Positions 1-8,752 are shown, counted from the stretch's first letter. The stretch is DNA of 64,000 bases from JAKAXS01 sp965279065 (GCA_965279065.1 OZ257134.1:1178001-1242000); one strand, 5' to 3'. Program-made: numbers and translations. The notes: a model not told the origin generated them from the letters alone.

Positions 1-102
1 CGGATCTTCCGCCTTCACCTGCGCGCCCGGCTTCACGTGCACTTCGATGACGGGAATGTCTTTGAAGTCCCCGATGTCCGGGACGCGGATCTCGTTGCTC
101 AT
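1..102 (-). CDS. lpdA: Dihydrolipoyl dehydrogenase (E3) with N-terminal lipoyl domain, 5' part only
   Basis: Only the first 34 codons are in the window; the gene runs off the left edge. The residues MSNEIRVPDIGDFKDIPVIE are the first strands of a biotinyl/lipoyl domain and closely mirror the lipoyl domain of the upstream aceF. After aceE-aceF the expected third gene is an E3 carrying its own lipoyl domain, so lpdA is inferred from order; a second lipoyl-bearing E2 cannot be excluded. The start is supported by GGAG six bases upstream, and the gene begins 15 bp after the aceF stop. Confidence 0.6.
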   Translation of the reverse strand, partial: MSNEIRVPDIGDFKDIPVIEVHVKPGAQVKAEDP

Positions 103-117
103 GGTGATCTCCGCGGC

Positions 118-1413
118 CTACAGCACGAGTTCGCGTACGTCGGACAGGATGTCCGCCAGCCGCTTGGTGAAGCGTGCGGCGGAGGCGCCGTCGATCACGC
201 GATGGTCGTAGGAGAGGCACAGCGGCAGCATGAGGCGCGGCTGGAAGGCCTTGCCGTCCCACACGGGCTTCATGACGGAGCGCACGACGCCGAGAATGGC
301 GACTTCCGGCGCGTTGACGATGGGCGTGACGTTGGTGCCGCCGATGCCGCCGAGGCTGGAGATCGAGAAGGTGCCGCCGGAGATGTCGGCGGGCTGGATC
401 TTGCCCTCGCGCATGCGGGCTGAAACGGAGGCCAGTTCCTGGCTGAGCTCGATGATGCCCTTGCGGTCGACCTCCTTGATGACGGGGACGACGAGGCCGT
501 CCGGCGTGTCGACGGCGACGCCGATGTTGTAATACTTCTTGAGGATCAGGGCGTCCTTGGCCGGCGACAGCGAGGAATTGAACTCGGGCGCATCCTTGAG
601 TGCGGAGACGCTGGCCTTCAGCAGGAACGCCAGCATCGTGACGCGATAGCCCTTCTCCTTGCCGGCGTCGTCGAGCTGTTTGCGGTAGGCTTCGAGCTCG
701 GTGATGTCGGCTTCGTCGGTGTGGGTGACGTGCGGAACGTTGAGCCACGAGCGGTGCAGATGCGGACCCGACAGCTTCCTGAGGCGGGAGAGCTTCTTTT
801 CCTCGATCGGGCCGAACTTGGCGAAGTCCTGCGCCGGGATTTCCGGAATGCCGGAGCCGGACGACGTGCCGCCGCCCGCGCCGAGCGCGCGTTTCACATC
901 GTCGGTCGTGATGCGGCCCTTGTCGCCGCTGCCCTTGATCGTCGTCAGATCGATGCCGAGTTCGCGGGCGATGCGGCGCACGGAGGGGCTGGCGTGCGCG
1001 TTGCCGAAGTCGACCGGCGGCGGCAGGCCGCTGCGCCCTACGGTCGACGGTTGCTGCTCGCCTGCCGCTTGTTTGGCTTCGACGGCTTTGGCGGGGCCTG
1101 CATCCGGTTTTGGCGCGGCTTGCTCGCCAGCCTTGCCGGGCGCCGGGGCTTGCGTCTTTGGGGTGCCACCAGCCGCGGCATTCTCCATCTTGACGATGGC
1201 CGAGCCCATGCTCACCTTGTCGCCGATCTTGACCAGGATCTCGGCGATCTTGCCGGCTTGTGGTGCCGGTACGTCGAGCGTTGCCTTGTCGCTTTCCAGC
1301 GTGATCAGCGGGTCATCGGCCTTCACGTCGTCGCCGGGCTTCACGGCGATCTCGATAACGGGAATGTTCTTGAAGTCGCCGATGTCCGGCACCTTCACGT
1401 CGATCAGCGACAT
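118..1413 (-). CDS. aceF: Dihydrolipoamide acetyltransferase, E2 of pyruvate dehydrogenase
   Basis: E2 core of the pyruvate dehydrogenase complex; transfers the acetyl group from E1-bound hydroxyethyl-ThDP via lipoamide to CoA in the cytoplasm. 431 residues: one lipoyl domain at about 1-78 with lipoylated lysine K43 in ESDKATLDVP, an Ala/Pro/Lys-rich linker, a peripheral subunit-binding domain at about 140-177 (SPSVRRIARELGIDLTTIKG), then the acyltransferase domain with the catalytic DHRVIDGA motif near the C-terminus. A single lipoyl domain is fewer than the three of E. coli. GGAGG lies just upstream of the start, and aceE ends about 24 bp before it, so the genes form one operon aceE-aceF-lpd. 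Confidence 0.95.
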   Translation of the reverse strand: MSLIDVKVPDIGDFKNIPVIEIAVKPGDDVKADDPLITLESDKATLDVPAPQAGKIAEILVKIGDKVSMGSAIVKMENAAAGGTPKTQAPAPGKAGEQAAPKPDAGPAKAVEAKQAAGEQQPSTVGRSGLPPPVDFGNAHASPSVRRIARELGIDLTTIKGSGDKGRITTDDVKRALGAGGGTSSGSGIPEIPAQDFAKFGPIEEKKLSRLRKLSGPHLHRSWLNVPHVTHTDEADITELEAYRKQLDDAGKEKGYRVTMLAFLLKASVSALKDAPEFNSSLSPAKDALILKKYYNIGVAVDTPDGLVVPVIKEVDRKGIIELSQELASVSARMREGKIQPADISGGTFSISSLGGIGGTNVTPIVNAPEVAILGVVRSVMKPVWDGKAFQPRLMLPLCLSYDHRVIDGASAARFTKRLADILSDVRELVL

Positions 1414-1437
1414 ACGTCCTCCGAAAAGCGTCAGCGC

Positions 1438-4119
1438 TTACGTGCGCGTGGGATTGTTTTTTTCGGGATCGATCCCGTACTGCTTGATGGCCTCGGCAAC
1501 CTTGGTCGAGGGCACCTTGTTCTCATCGGCAAGGGCCTTCAGGGCGGCGACGGCGACGAAGTGGCGGTCGACCTCGAAGAACGAGCGCAGGGCCTTGCGG
1601 TAGTCTGAGCGGCCGAAACCGTCGGTGCCAAGCACGCGGTACTTCGCCGGCACGAAGGGGCGGATCTGGTCGGCGAACAGTTTCATGTAGTCGGTCGAGG
1701 CGATCACAGGGTCGTCACCGCGTTCAGCCAGCTTCTGGGTGACGTAGGGGACGCGTTCGGGCTCGCCGGGGTGCAGCATGTTCCAGCGCTCGCAATCGTG
1801 CGCCTCGCGCTTCAGCTCGGTAAAGCTCGTCACGCTCCAGATGTCGGCGGAGATGCCGAAGTCCTTCTCCAAGAGGTCGGCGCCGGCAATCACCTCGCGC
1901 AGGATGGCGCCGCAGCCCATGAGCTGGACGCGGCGGCCCTTGGCCTTCGGATCGGCGGCGCGGATCAGATGCATGCCCTTGATGATGCCGTCCTCGGCGC
2001 CCTCGGGCATGGCCGGGTGGGCGTAGTTCTCGTTCAAGAGCGTCAGATAATAGAAGACGTCCTCCTGGTCGGTCAGCATGCGCTTCATGCCGTTCTGGAT
2101 GATCACCGCCAGCTCGTAGGCGTAGGTCGGATCGTAGCTGATGCAGTTGGGGATGGTCTGCGAGATGATGTGGCTGTGGCCGTCCTCGTGCTGCAGGCCC
2201 TCGCCGTTGAGCGTGGTGCGGCCCGAGGTGCCGCCGAGGAGGAAGCCGCGGGCGCGCATGTCGCCTGCGGCCCAGGCGAGGTCGCCGACGCGCTGGAAGC
2301 CGAACATCGAGTAGTAGATGTAGAACGGGATCATCGGGCAGTTGGACGTGGAGTAGCTGGTGCCCGCGGCGATCCAGGACGCCATGGCGCCCGGCTCGTT
2401 GATGCCTTCCTGCAGGATCTGGCCGTTGCGATCCTCCTTGTAGAACATCAGCTGATCGGCATCCTGGGGCTTATAGAGCTGGCCGACCTGGCTGAAGATG
2501 CCGAACTGGCGGAACATGCCTTCCATGCCGAAGGTGCGGCTTTCGTCGGGAACGATCGGCACGACGCGCTTGCCGATGTCCTTGTCGCGCAGCAGCGTGT
2601 TGAGGATGCGCACGAAGGCCATGGTGGTGGAGACCTCGCGATCCTCGGTCGACTTCAGCTGGCCCTCGAAGGCGCTGAGCGGGGGAACGGCGAGCGTCTC
2701 GGACGATTTCTCGCGGCGCTGCGGCAGGTAGCCGCCGAGCGCCTTGCGGCGGGCGCGCAGGTAGCTCATCTCCTCGCTGCCTTCGGGGAAGGTGATGAAC
2801 GGCAGCTCTTCGAGCTGGTCGTCTGCCAACGGCACCTGGAAGCGGTCGCGGAACTGCTTCAGCGGCTCCAGCGGCATCTTCTTGGCCTGATGGCTGATCA
2901 TCTGGCCTTCGCCGGCCGAGCCCATGCCGTAGCCCTTGACGGTCTTGGCGAGGATGAGGCTCGGCTGGCCTTTGTGCTCGCTGGCGGCCTTATAGGCGGC
3001 GTAGACCTTCTGCGGATCATGGCCGCCGCGCGTCAGCTTCCAGATCTTCTCGTCCGGCCAGTCGGCGATGAGGGCCGCCGTTTCGGGATAGCGGCCGAAG
3101 AAGTTCTCGCGGATGTAGGCGCCGTTCTTCGACTTGAAGTTCTGGTATTCGCCGTCGACGCACTCCTCCATCAGCTGGCGCAGTTTGCCGGACGTGTCGC
3201 GCGCCAGCAGTTCGTCCCACTGCGAGCCCCACACGACCTTGATCACGTTCCAGCCGGAACCGCGGAAGTCGCCCTCCAGCTCCTGGATGATCTTGCCGTT
3301 GCCGCGCACGGGGCCGTCGAGCCGCTGCAGGTTGCAGTTGATGACGAAGATCAGGTTGTCGAGCTTCTCGCGTCCGGCCAGCGAAATGGCGCCGAGGCTT
3401 TCAGGCTCGTCCATCTCGCCGTCGCCGCAGAAGACCCAGACCTTGCGCTGTTCGGTGTCGGCCAGGCCGCGGGCGTGGAGATACTTCAGGAAGCGGGCCT
3501 GATAGATCGCCATCAGGGGCCCGAGGCCCATGGACACCGTGGGGAACTGCCAGAAGTCCGGCATCAGCCAGGGGTGAGGGTAGGACGGGATGCCCTTGCC
3601 GCCGACTTCCTGGCGGAAATTGAGGAGTTGTTCCTCGCTCAGCCGGCCCTCAAGGAACGCGCGGGCGTAAATGCCGGGCGAGGAGTGGCCCTGCACCAGC
3701 ACCAGGTCGCCGCCGTGCGTCTCGTTGGGCGCGTGCCAGAAATGCATGAAGCCGGTATCGTAGAGGGTCGCCGCCGACTGGAAGCTCGCCAGGTGGCCGC
3801 CCAGTTCGGACGAGTGCTTGTTGGCCTTGAGTACGATCGCCATCGCATTCCAGCGGATGACGGAGCGAATGCGGTGCTCGATCGCGCGCGTGCCGGGATG
3901 ATGCGGCTCCTGGTCCGGCGGGATGGTATTGATGTAGGCGGTATTGGCGGCGAAGGGCACCTTGGCCCCGTTGCGGCGGGCCGTATCGACAACCTGGGTC
4001 AGAATGCGATCGGCCGCCTCGGTTCCCTCAAAGGCGATGACCGAAGCAATGGCCTCATCCCATTCTTGCATTTGCGAGGACACGTCCTGGTGATCTTCCT
4101 GCATTCTCGGGCCGTCCAT
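1438..4119 (-). CDS. aceE: Pyruvate dehydrogenase E1, homodimeric type
   Basis: ThDP-dependent decarboxylation of pyruvate and reductive acetylation of the E2 lipoyl group. Full-length single-chain E1 of the E. coli AceE type (about 890 residues), with the N-terminal YINTIPPDQEPHHPG block, the ThDP motif GDGEMDEPE followed by the conserved NCNLQRLDGPV, and GRTTLNGEGLQHEDGHSH in the second half. An open frame extends upstream to 4227, but that stretch overlaps a terminator hairpin and has no family match. I therefore take the ATG at 4119; the ATG at 4104 (MQEDHQDV) is equally possible and aligns better with E. coli. The alternative in many Alphaproteobacteria is a PdhA/PdhB heterodimer, so the homodimeric type is worth noting. 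Confidence 0.95.
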   Translation of the reverse strand: MDGPRMQEDHQDVSSQMQEWDEAIASVIAFEGTEAADRILTQVVDTARRNGAKVPFAANTAYINTIPPDQEPHHPGTRAIEHRIRSVIRWNAMAIVLKANKHSSELGGHLASFQSAATLYDTGFMHFWHAPNETHGGDLVLVQGHSSPGIYARAFLEGRLSEEQLLNFRQEVGGKGIPSYPHPWLMPDFWQFPTVSMGLGPLMAIYQARFLKYLHARGLADTEQRKVWVFCGDGEMDEPESLGAISLAGREKLDNLIFVINCNLQRLDGPVRGNGKIIQELEGDFRGSGWNVIKVVWGSQWDELLARDTSGKLRQLMEECVDGEYQNFKSKNGAYIRENFFGRYPETAALIADWPDEKIWKLTRGGHDPQKVYAAYKAASEHKGQPSLILAKTVKGYGMGSAGEGQMISHQAKKMPLEPLKQFRDRFQVPLADDQLEELPFITFPEGSEEMSYLRARRKALGGYLPQRREKSSETLAVPPLSAFEGQLKSTEDREVSTTMAFVRILNTLLRDKDIGKRVVPIVPDESRTFGMEGMFRQFGIFSQVGQLYKPQDADQLMFYKEDRNGQILQEGINEPGAMASWIAAGTSYSTSNCPMIPFYIYYSMFGFQRVGDLAWAAGDMRARGFLLGGTSGRTTLNGEGLQHEDGHSHIISQTIPNCISYDPTYAYELAVIIQNGMKRMLTDQEDVFYYLTLLNENYAHPAMPEGAEDGIIKGMHLIRAADPKAKGRRVQLMGCGAILREVIAGADLLEKDFGISADIWSVTSFTELKREAHDCERWNMLHPGEPERVPYVTQKLAERGDDPVIASTDYMKLFADQIRPFVPAKYRVLGTDGFGRSDYRKALRSFFEVDRHFVAVAALKALADENKVPSTKVAEAIKQYGIDPEKNNPTRT

Positions 4120-4190
4120 GGTTCGCGGCTTGGGTACCCTGTGAACATGCCGGTCGATGGCGCGCGGCGGCGACCAGCTCCACTGGGCAT

Positions 4191-4225
4191 AAAAAAGCGG
4201 CCAGAGCTTTGATGGCTCCGGCCGC
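4191..4225 (-). terminator. Rho-independent terminator after the PQQ dehydrogenase gene
   Basis: On the minus strand a GC-rich stem (GCGGCC/GGCCGC, then GAGC/GCTC after one mismatch, loop of about 7) is followed directly by six T. It starts 17 bp beyond the PQQ dehydrogenase stop and separates that transcript from aceE. Confidence 0.85.
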
Positions 4226-4241
4226 AAGTTTTAAGACCTAA

Positions 4242-6053
4242 TCAGCGGGATGCCGTTGTGGTCTTGAGCAGTTTGAATGTCCAGGTCATGGCGCCTTGGT
4301 TGAAGTGAGCCACCGTCTTGGCGACTTCGCCGCCCCACAGCGGAACCGCGCCACCCCAGCCGGACACGACGGAGACGTACTGTTCGCCGTCTTGTTCCCA
4401 CGTGATGGGCGAGCCAACGATGCCCGAGCCCGTGTTGAACTGCCAAAGCTCCTTGCCGGATTTGGCGTCGATGGCTTTCAGCGTGCCCTCGGGCGTGCCG
4501 TAGAATACGAGGCCGCCCGCGGTGGTCAGCACGCCGCCCCAAAGCGGCGCCTTGTTCTTGACGCTCCAGACGATCTTTCCGGTCTTCGGATCGAGGGCCT
4601 TCAGAGCACCGATGTGGTCGTCAAAAATCGGCTTGATGGTGAAGCCAGCGCCGAGATAGGCGGCGCCCTTCTTGTAGGTGATCGGCTCGTTCCACAGGTC
4701 CATGCCCCATTCGTTGGACGGGATGTAGAACAGCTTGGTCTGCGGGCTGTAGGCCATCGGCATCCAGTTCTTGCCGCCGAGGAAGCTCGGGATCGCGAAG
4801 ATCGAGCTGCCCTTCTTGCCGTCTTCCGACTTTGCCGGGTCGCTCGGACGGAAGTTGTCGTCGAAGATCGGCCGGCCGTTCTTGTCGATGCCCTTGGCCC
4901 AGTTGATCTTCTCAACGAACGGTGCCGCCGAGATGAACTTGCCGTTCTCACGATCAAGCACATAGAAGAAGCCGTTGCGGTCAGCGGTGGCGGCGACCTT
5001 CTTGCCGTCCATCTCGAAAGAAACGACCTCGTTGGTGCCGTCATAGTCCCAGCCGTCGTGCGGGGTCGTCTGATAGCCCCACTTGATCTCGCCGGTTTCC
5101 GGATCGATGGCGATGCGTGAGCAGCCCCATTTGTTGTCGCCGGGCCGGGTGTGGCTGTTCCACGGGCCGGGGTTGCCGACGCCCATGAAGATGGTCTTGG
5201 TCTCGGGATCGTAGGTGCCGCCGAGCCAGGGTGCGCCGCCGCCGGTCTTCCACATGTCGCCAGGCCAGGACTCGTTGACCTTGCCGGTCATGGTTCCAGG
5301 TTGGCCATTCAGGGTCCCGACGTTGCCTTCGATGGTCGGCCGGGTCCAGACGAGGTCGCCGTTGTCGACCTTACGGGCTTCGACGCGCCCGACGATGCCG
5401 AACTCGCTGCCCGACACGCCGGTCACGATCAGCGGTCCGTGCGCCTTCGATGGAACGATCAGAGGTGCGGCTGTGGCCGTGTGACCTGCGGTCGGATCGT
5501 CAATTTCCTTGGCCCAGACGACCTTGCCGGTCTTCTTGTCGAGAGCGACGACCTTGGCGTCGAGCGTCATGAAGTAGACCTTGTCGCCAAACAGGGCGGC
5601 GCCGCGATTGATGACGTCGCAGCACGTCAGCAGGCCTTCAGGAAGGCGTGCGGCGTATTCCCAGAGCTTGCCGCCGGTCTTGACGTCGATGGCGAACATG
5701 CGGCTGTAGGAACCCGTGACGTACATGACGCCGTCGTCCACCAGCGGTTGGGTTTCCTGCCCACGCATTTTTTCGCCGCCGAACGAGAAGGCCCAGGCGG
5801 GAACCAGACGGGAGACGTTTTCGGTGGTGATGTCTTTCAATGGGCTGAAGCGCTGGGCATGCCAGCCGAGCCCATTCATCAAAACGTTGTCGGTACTGTC
5901 GGCGTCCTTGGCGAGATCGTCGATCGTGACGTCGCCAGCCATGGCGCCCTGTGTTGATAAAACGGAGATTGCGAGAGCACTGGCCCCGAGCAACGCTTTC
6001 CAACACCTTGCGGAACGGTTATCCGGTCTGCGGATTTCACCCACGCTCGGCAT
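4242..6053 (-). CDS. PQQ-dependent alcohol dehydrogenase, lanthanide-type (DYD motif)
   Basis: Periplasmic quinoprotein oxidising primary or secondary alcohols with electrons passed to a c-type cytochrome. 603 residues with a signal peptide (basic n-region, hydrophobic core, AMA cleavage near residue 39) and an eight-bladed propeller of W-docking repeats. Visible active-site features: vicinal Cys144-Cys145 (TCCD), metal ligands E217 (SGSEFGI), N294 (GNPGPWN) and D336, plus D338 two residues later (GWDYDG). An Asp at this second position is the known marker of XoxF/ExaF-type enzymes that use a lanthanide instead of calcium; MxaF has Ala there. The start has GGGAGG six bases upstream. No cytochrome or pqq gene is adjacent. 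A -24/-12 promoter precedes it, and the neighbourhood suggests propanol or a related alcohol as substrate, which is inference. Confidence 0.93.
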   Translation of the reverse strand: MPSVGEIRRPDNRSARCWKALLGASALAISVLSTQGAMAGDVTIDDLAKDADSTDNVLMNGLGWHAQRFSPLKDITTENVSRLVPAWAFSFGGEKMRGQETQPLVDDGVMYVTGSYSRMFAIDVKTGGKLWEYAARLPEGLLTCCDVINRGAALFGDKVYFMTLDAKVVALDKKTGKVVWAKEIDDPTAGHTATAAPLIVPSKAHGPLIVTGVSGSEFGIVGRVEARKVDNGDLVWTRPTIEGNVGTLNGQPGTMTGKVNESWPGDMWKTGGGAPWLGGTYDPETKTIFMGVGNPGPWNSHTRPGDNKWGCSRIAIDPETGEIKWGYQTTPHDGWDYDGTNEVVSFEMDGKKVAATADRNGFFYVLDRENGKFISAAPFVEKINWAKGIDKNGRPIFDDNFRPSDPAKSEDGKKGSSIFAIPSFLGGKNWMPMAYSPQTKLFYIPSNEWGMDLWNEPITYKKGAAYLGAGFTIKPIFDDHIGALKALDPKTGKIVWSVKNKAPLWGGVLTTAGGLVFYGTPEGTLKAIDAKSGKELWQFNTGSGIVGSPITWEQDGEQYVSVVSGWGGAVPLWGGEVAKTVAHFNQGAMTWTFKLLKTTTASR

Positions 6054-6103
6054 GCTTATCCTCCCTGGTTTTGCTTTTGCGCAGTTGCGCAGTCGTTATG
6101 TCC

Positions 6104-6118
6104 GCAACCTCCATGCCA
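6104..6118 (-). promoter_or_regulatory. Sigma-54 (-24/-12) promoter of the PQQ dehydrogenase
   Basis: Minus-strand TGGCATGGAGGTTGC: the -24 GG and -12 GC are separated by exactly 10 bases, matching TGGCAYG-N4-TTGC. It lies about 50 bp upstream of the start codon, which leaves room for a short leader with GGGAGG. A sigma-54 activator gene is immediately upstream. Confidence 0.75.
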
Positions 6119-6171
6119 TCGATGACGCCGCTGAAAACATTCGGCTATCGTTACTGCGGTGGTCGACTAGT

Positions 6172-6209
6172 GTTCACATTGCGAACATCGGTACAGGTTG
6201 AGTGTGAAC
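6172..6209 (-). promoter_or_regulatory. Inverted repeat upstream of the sigma-54 promoter, possible activator site
   Basis: GTTCACA at 6172-6178 and TGTGAAC at 6203-6209 form perfect 7-bp arms 24 bases apart, 55-90 bp upstream of the -24 element of the PQQ dehydrogenase promoter. The position suits an upstream activating sequence; binding by the neighbouring regulator is inference. Confidence 0.35.
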
Positions 6210-6255
6210 GCACGCAACGAGCTGCGATGCACCGACTCGATGTTGGACGTGTGTT

Positions 6256-8238
6256 TTATTTTTCGGCAGGATTCAGCGCGCGATAGACTGTGTTGCGACA
6301 AACCCCAAGCCGGCGTGCCGTTTCGCTGATGTTGCCGCCGGTTTCCCTGTAGACGCTGAGCAGTTGCTCGCGTTGCAGTTCGCGCAGGGAATGTGCGCCG
6401 GAAGCTTGCGCTGCAGTCGGTGGTAGCAGGACTACTTCGGTCAAAGCTTCATCGATGACGTTGGCATTGTCTCCTGCGGCCAACGACATGCGGGCCAAAG
6501 TACCGCGTAGCTCCCGGATATTTCCGTTCCACGGCTGCAAGGCCAGGGCTGCGATCGCTTTCTCCGTGATCTTAGTTTCAGGGCTAACGCACGCCAAGAG
6601 ATGCCGCGCGATCTCCGGGAAGTCGCCACGCTCGCGGAGCGCCGGCAACGTGACATGCATCGTGTTCAGTCGATAAAGCAGGTCCGGGCGGAACTTGCGG
6701 CTGGTGACCGCCTGGCCCAAATCGACGTTGGTGGCGGAGACGAGGAGGACGTCAACCTTGCGCGGCTGGCCGCCGATCGGCCTCACCGTGTAATCATCAA
6801 GGAAACGCAATAAAACCGACTGAAGTATGAATGGCATGTCGCCAATTTCGTCCAGAAACAGCGTTCCACCGTCGGCTTCGCGCGCAAGGCCGGGTGTGCC
6901 ACCGCGCCGGGCGCCGGTGAAGGCGCCGTCGGCATAGCCGAACAATTCGGCTTCGACGAGCGTCTCTGGGAGCGCGGAGCAATTGACCGGCACGAAGGCG
7001 CCCTTGCGGCCGCTGCTGGTGTGGGCGTAACGCGCCAGCATCTCCTTGCCGGTGCCGGTCTGCCCGCAGATCAGCACAGGCATGTGGAGTCGCGCGGCCG
7101 AGGCAACGTTCTTGCAGATCTGCTTCACCCTGCGATCGGCAGCAACGAACGGAACCGCACTCGCAGTGTCGTCATGGGTTGCAAGCTGCGGCCGGTCCGG
7201 TCGCATGCGGTTTGAAATGTCGGCGGACCGAGGCCCCGGTGCGATGTAGGGTTGATCGATCGACTCGTGCGCGGCGTCGCTGTGCCCCAGCCGCCGGCGC
7301 TTGCCAACCGGCGTCGGCGGCGCACGATACGATGTCGGGAACACGATGATGGCACCCAGTTCATCGTCGCCGTCCTGCACCAGAACCGTGCGCATGTTGA
7401 CGACCCGCTTGCCCAAATCGTCGGGCCAATGATCGAATGGCAGGGAGCGAAGATATGACAGATCGTCCGTCTCGGACTGCGACAGGTGCTTGGCAAACTT
7501 TCGCAAAGCATTCGGCGAGGCGTGGACGATGCCGCCGCGGCGATCGATGGCCAGGAGGTCGTGGCTGGCCCATTTGCGCTGCTTCTCTTGGAAACAGGTC
7601 ATCAGCCGTTCGTGCTGATCCTTGATGGTTTGCGAAATCAAGCCTTCCATGTGCCCGGCAATCGAGACCGCCAGGGCCAGGCTTTGCGAACTGAATGTCT
7701 TCGGCGGCCCGGAGATATCGATAACGCCCAGCAGTTCGTGGTCGATCGGGTGAAAAATGGGTGCTGCCGCGCAGGTCCATTGCTGCACGCGCTCGCAAAA
7801 ATGTTCGGCGGCGTGAATCTGCACTGGTAGCTTCGCGGCCAATGCCGTGCCGATCGCGTTGGTGCCGATCTTGTCCTCGGTCCAGCATCCGCCATCCTGC
7901 AGATGGACTTCGCGACCTTCCTCGATGGTGCGGCGGTCGCCCAGCGTTTCGATGATGTGACCGGAGCCATCGGTCAGAATGAGCATGGAGGATGCATCGA
8001 CCAGGATATGCGCGGCGCGCTCCATTGCCTGGCGTGTCGAAGCGGACAGCAGGGCGCTGTCGGCGCGGCGGCGATAAAGCTCCGCTTCCGAAAGTACCGG
8101 TGCTGCGCGGCTGGAAACATCGACGTTAAAGCCCTTGCTGCGTTGCCAAGAGCCTGCGACCGCCGATCGAACTGTCCTGGGCTCATCGCCATCGCCGACA
8201 AAGCGCACCCAGGCATCCCGAATGTCGCATTCGTTCAT
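6256..8238 (-). CDS. Sigma-54-dependent activator, AcoR/MimR-like
   Basis: Enhancer-binding protein of 660 residues that remodels sigma-54 RNA polymerase. An N-terminal GAF-type sensor domain (about 75-200, with EDKIGTNAIGTAL and the EHFCERVQQWTCAAAPIFHP block) is followed by a PAS-like segment. The AAA+ domain has Walker A GQTGTGKE at 392-399, the sigma-54 contact loop GAFTGA at 438-443, Walker B TLFLDEIGD at 459-467 and an arginine-finger region FRPDLLYRLN. A Fis-type helix-turn-helix lies at about 636-655. MimR of mycobacterial propane clusters has this architecture, hence the likely role in sensing substrate or product of propane oxidation. It lies between the PQQ dehydrogenase and the divergent monooxygenase operon, both with -24/-12 promoters. 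Confidence 0.92.
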   Translation of the reverse strand: MNECDIRDAWVRFVGDGDEPRTVRSAVAGSWQRSKGFNVDVSSRAAPVLSEAELYRRRADSALLSASTRQAMERAAHILVDASSMLILTDGSGHIIETLGDRRTIEEGREVHLQDGGCWTEDKIGTNAIGTALAAKLPVQIHAAEHFCERVQQWTCAAAPIFHPIDHELLGVIDISGPPKTFSSQSLALAVSIAGHMEGLISQTIKDQHERLMTCFQEKQRKWASHDLLAIDRRGGIVHASPNALRKFAKHLSQSETDDLSYLRSLPFDHWPDDLGKRVVNMRTVLVQDGDDELGAIIVFPTSYRAPPTPVGKRRRLGHSDAAHESIDQPYIAPGPRSADISNRMRPDRPQLATHDDTASAVPFVAADRRVKQICKNVASAARLHMPVLICGQTGTGKEMLARYAHTSSGRKGAFVPVNCSALPETLVEAELFGYADGAFTGARRGGTPGLAREADGGTLFLDEIGDMPFILQSVLLRFLDDYTVRPIGGQPRKVDVLLVSATNVDLGQAVTSRKFRPDLLYRLNTMHVTLPALRERGDFPEIARHLLACVSPETKITEKAIAALALQPWNGNIRELRGTLARMSLAAGDNANVIDEALTEVVLLPPTAAQASGAHSLRELQREQLLSVYRETGGNISETARRLGVCRNTVYRALNPAEK

Positions 8239-8430
8239 TGGCCGTCCCTACCCGAACAAAACGTTTCTTTGCAGATTTCTATATGCGCTCTTCGCGTAGC
8301 GCTCAATATCTCCAAGCCGTTCGGCTCTGCCTACCTCGCTAAATCAGTAGAGTAGTCACGAGAAGACGCTGCTTAACCTTACGGCCACGTAGAAGGCTCC
8401 ACATCCCTCGTAGGAGTCGAACTGGGTATT

Positions 8431-8449
8431 GCGACTAACGTCAAGTCGC
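8431..8449 (+). promoter_or_regulatory. Inverted repeat, candidate upstream activating site
   Basis: GCGACT at 8431-8436 and AGTCGC at 8444-8449, 7-base spacer, about 230 bp upstream of the -24 element. Position is suitable for an enhancer site; the sequence gives no further proof. Confidence 0.25.
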
Positions 8450-8577
8450 GACAACGCACCATTGCGATTTGTTTACCAGTGACCGCATGCAACCGGTCTG
8501 GAATGCTCTACTGCAACATTCAACAATCCGGGAAAGTTCGATAAGCCGACCGGCATCCCTGTGCGTCGCATCATTGT

Positions 8578-8598
8578 TGACAAATGTACCAATTGTCA
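8578..8598 (+). promoter_or_regulatory. Inverted repeat, candidate upstream activating site
   Basis: TGACAA at 8578-8583 and TTGTCA at 8593-8598 with a 9-base spacer, centred about 90 bp upstream of the -24 element. This spacing is typical for enhancer sites of sigma-54 activators. Confidence 0.4.
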
Positions 8599-8677
8599 TC
8601 TGAGGCGATAACTCAACGAACAAGACGTGCACCGAGGCGCACACAATTATCTCAGAAGACTCCGCGAGTTAACAAAC

Positions 8678-8693
8678 TGGCACGCGTGTTGCG
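8678..8693 (+). promoter_or_regulatory. Sigma-54 (-24/-12) promoter of the propane monooxygenase operon
   Basis: TGGCACGCGTGTTGCG matches TGGCACG-N4-TTGC exactly, with 10 bases between GG and GC. Transcription would begin near 8704, upstream of the ATG at 8753, and would drive the Zn dehydrogenase and prmABCD onward. Confidence 0.88.
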
Positions 8694-8752
8694 AACGTCT
8701 GTCTCCGCCGATCCGACAAAGGACCGGACTAGGGGATGGAAAGGTCACACGC

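Larger units (their letters stand above)
8239..8752. other. Divergent regulatory region between the activator gene and the propane operon
   Basis: About 510 bp without a gene. It holds the sigma-54 promoter at 8678-8693 and two inverted repeats that could be activator sites (8431-8449 and 8578-8598). An open frame running from 8627 into the dehydrogenase crosses the promoter and is unlikely to be translated before 8753. Confidence 0.7.

Noticed and set aside
1771..4212. 813-codon open frame on the plus strand opposite aceE
   Set aside because: Antisense shadow of a highly conserved gene in GC-rich DNA; composition is His/Ala/Leu/Arg-rich and no family features occur.
4120..4227. N-terminal extension of aceE
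   Set aside because: It overlaps the terminator of the PQQ dehydrogenase gene and has no counterpart in AceE proteins.
8627..8752. N-terminal extension of the Zn dehydrogenase
   Set aside because: It contains the sigma-54 promoter, so the codons would lie upstream of the transcript start.
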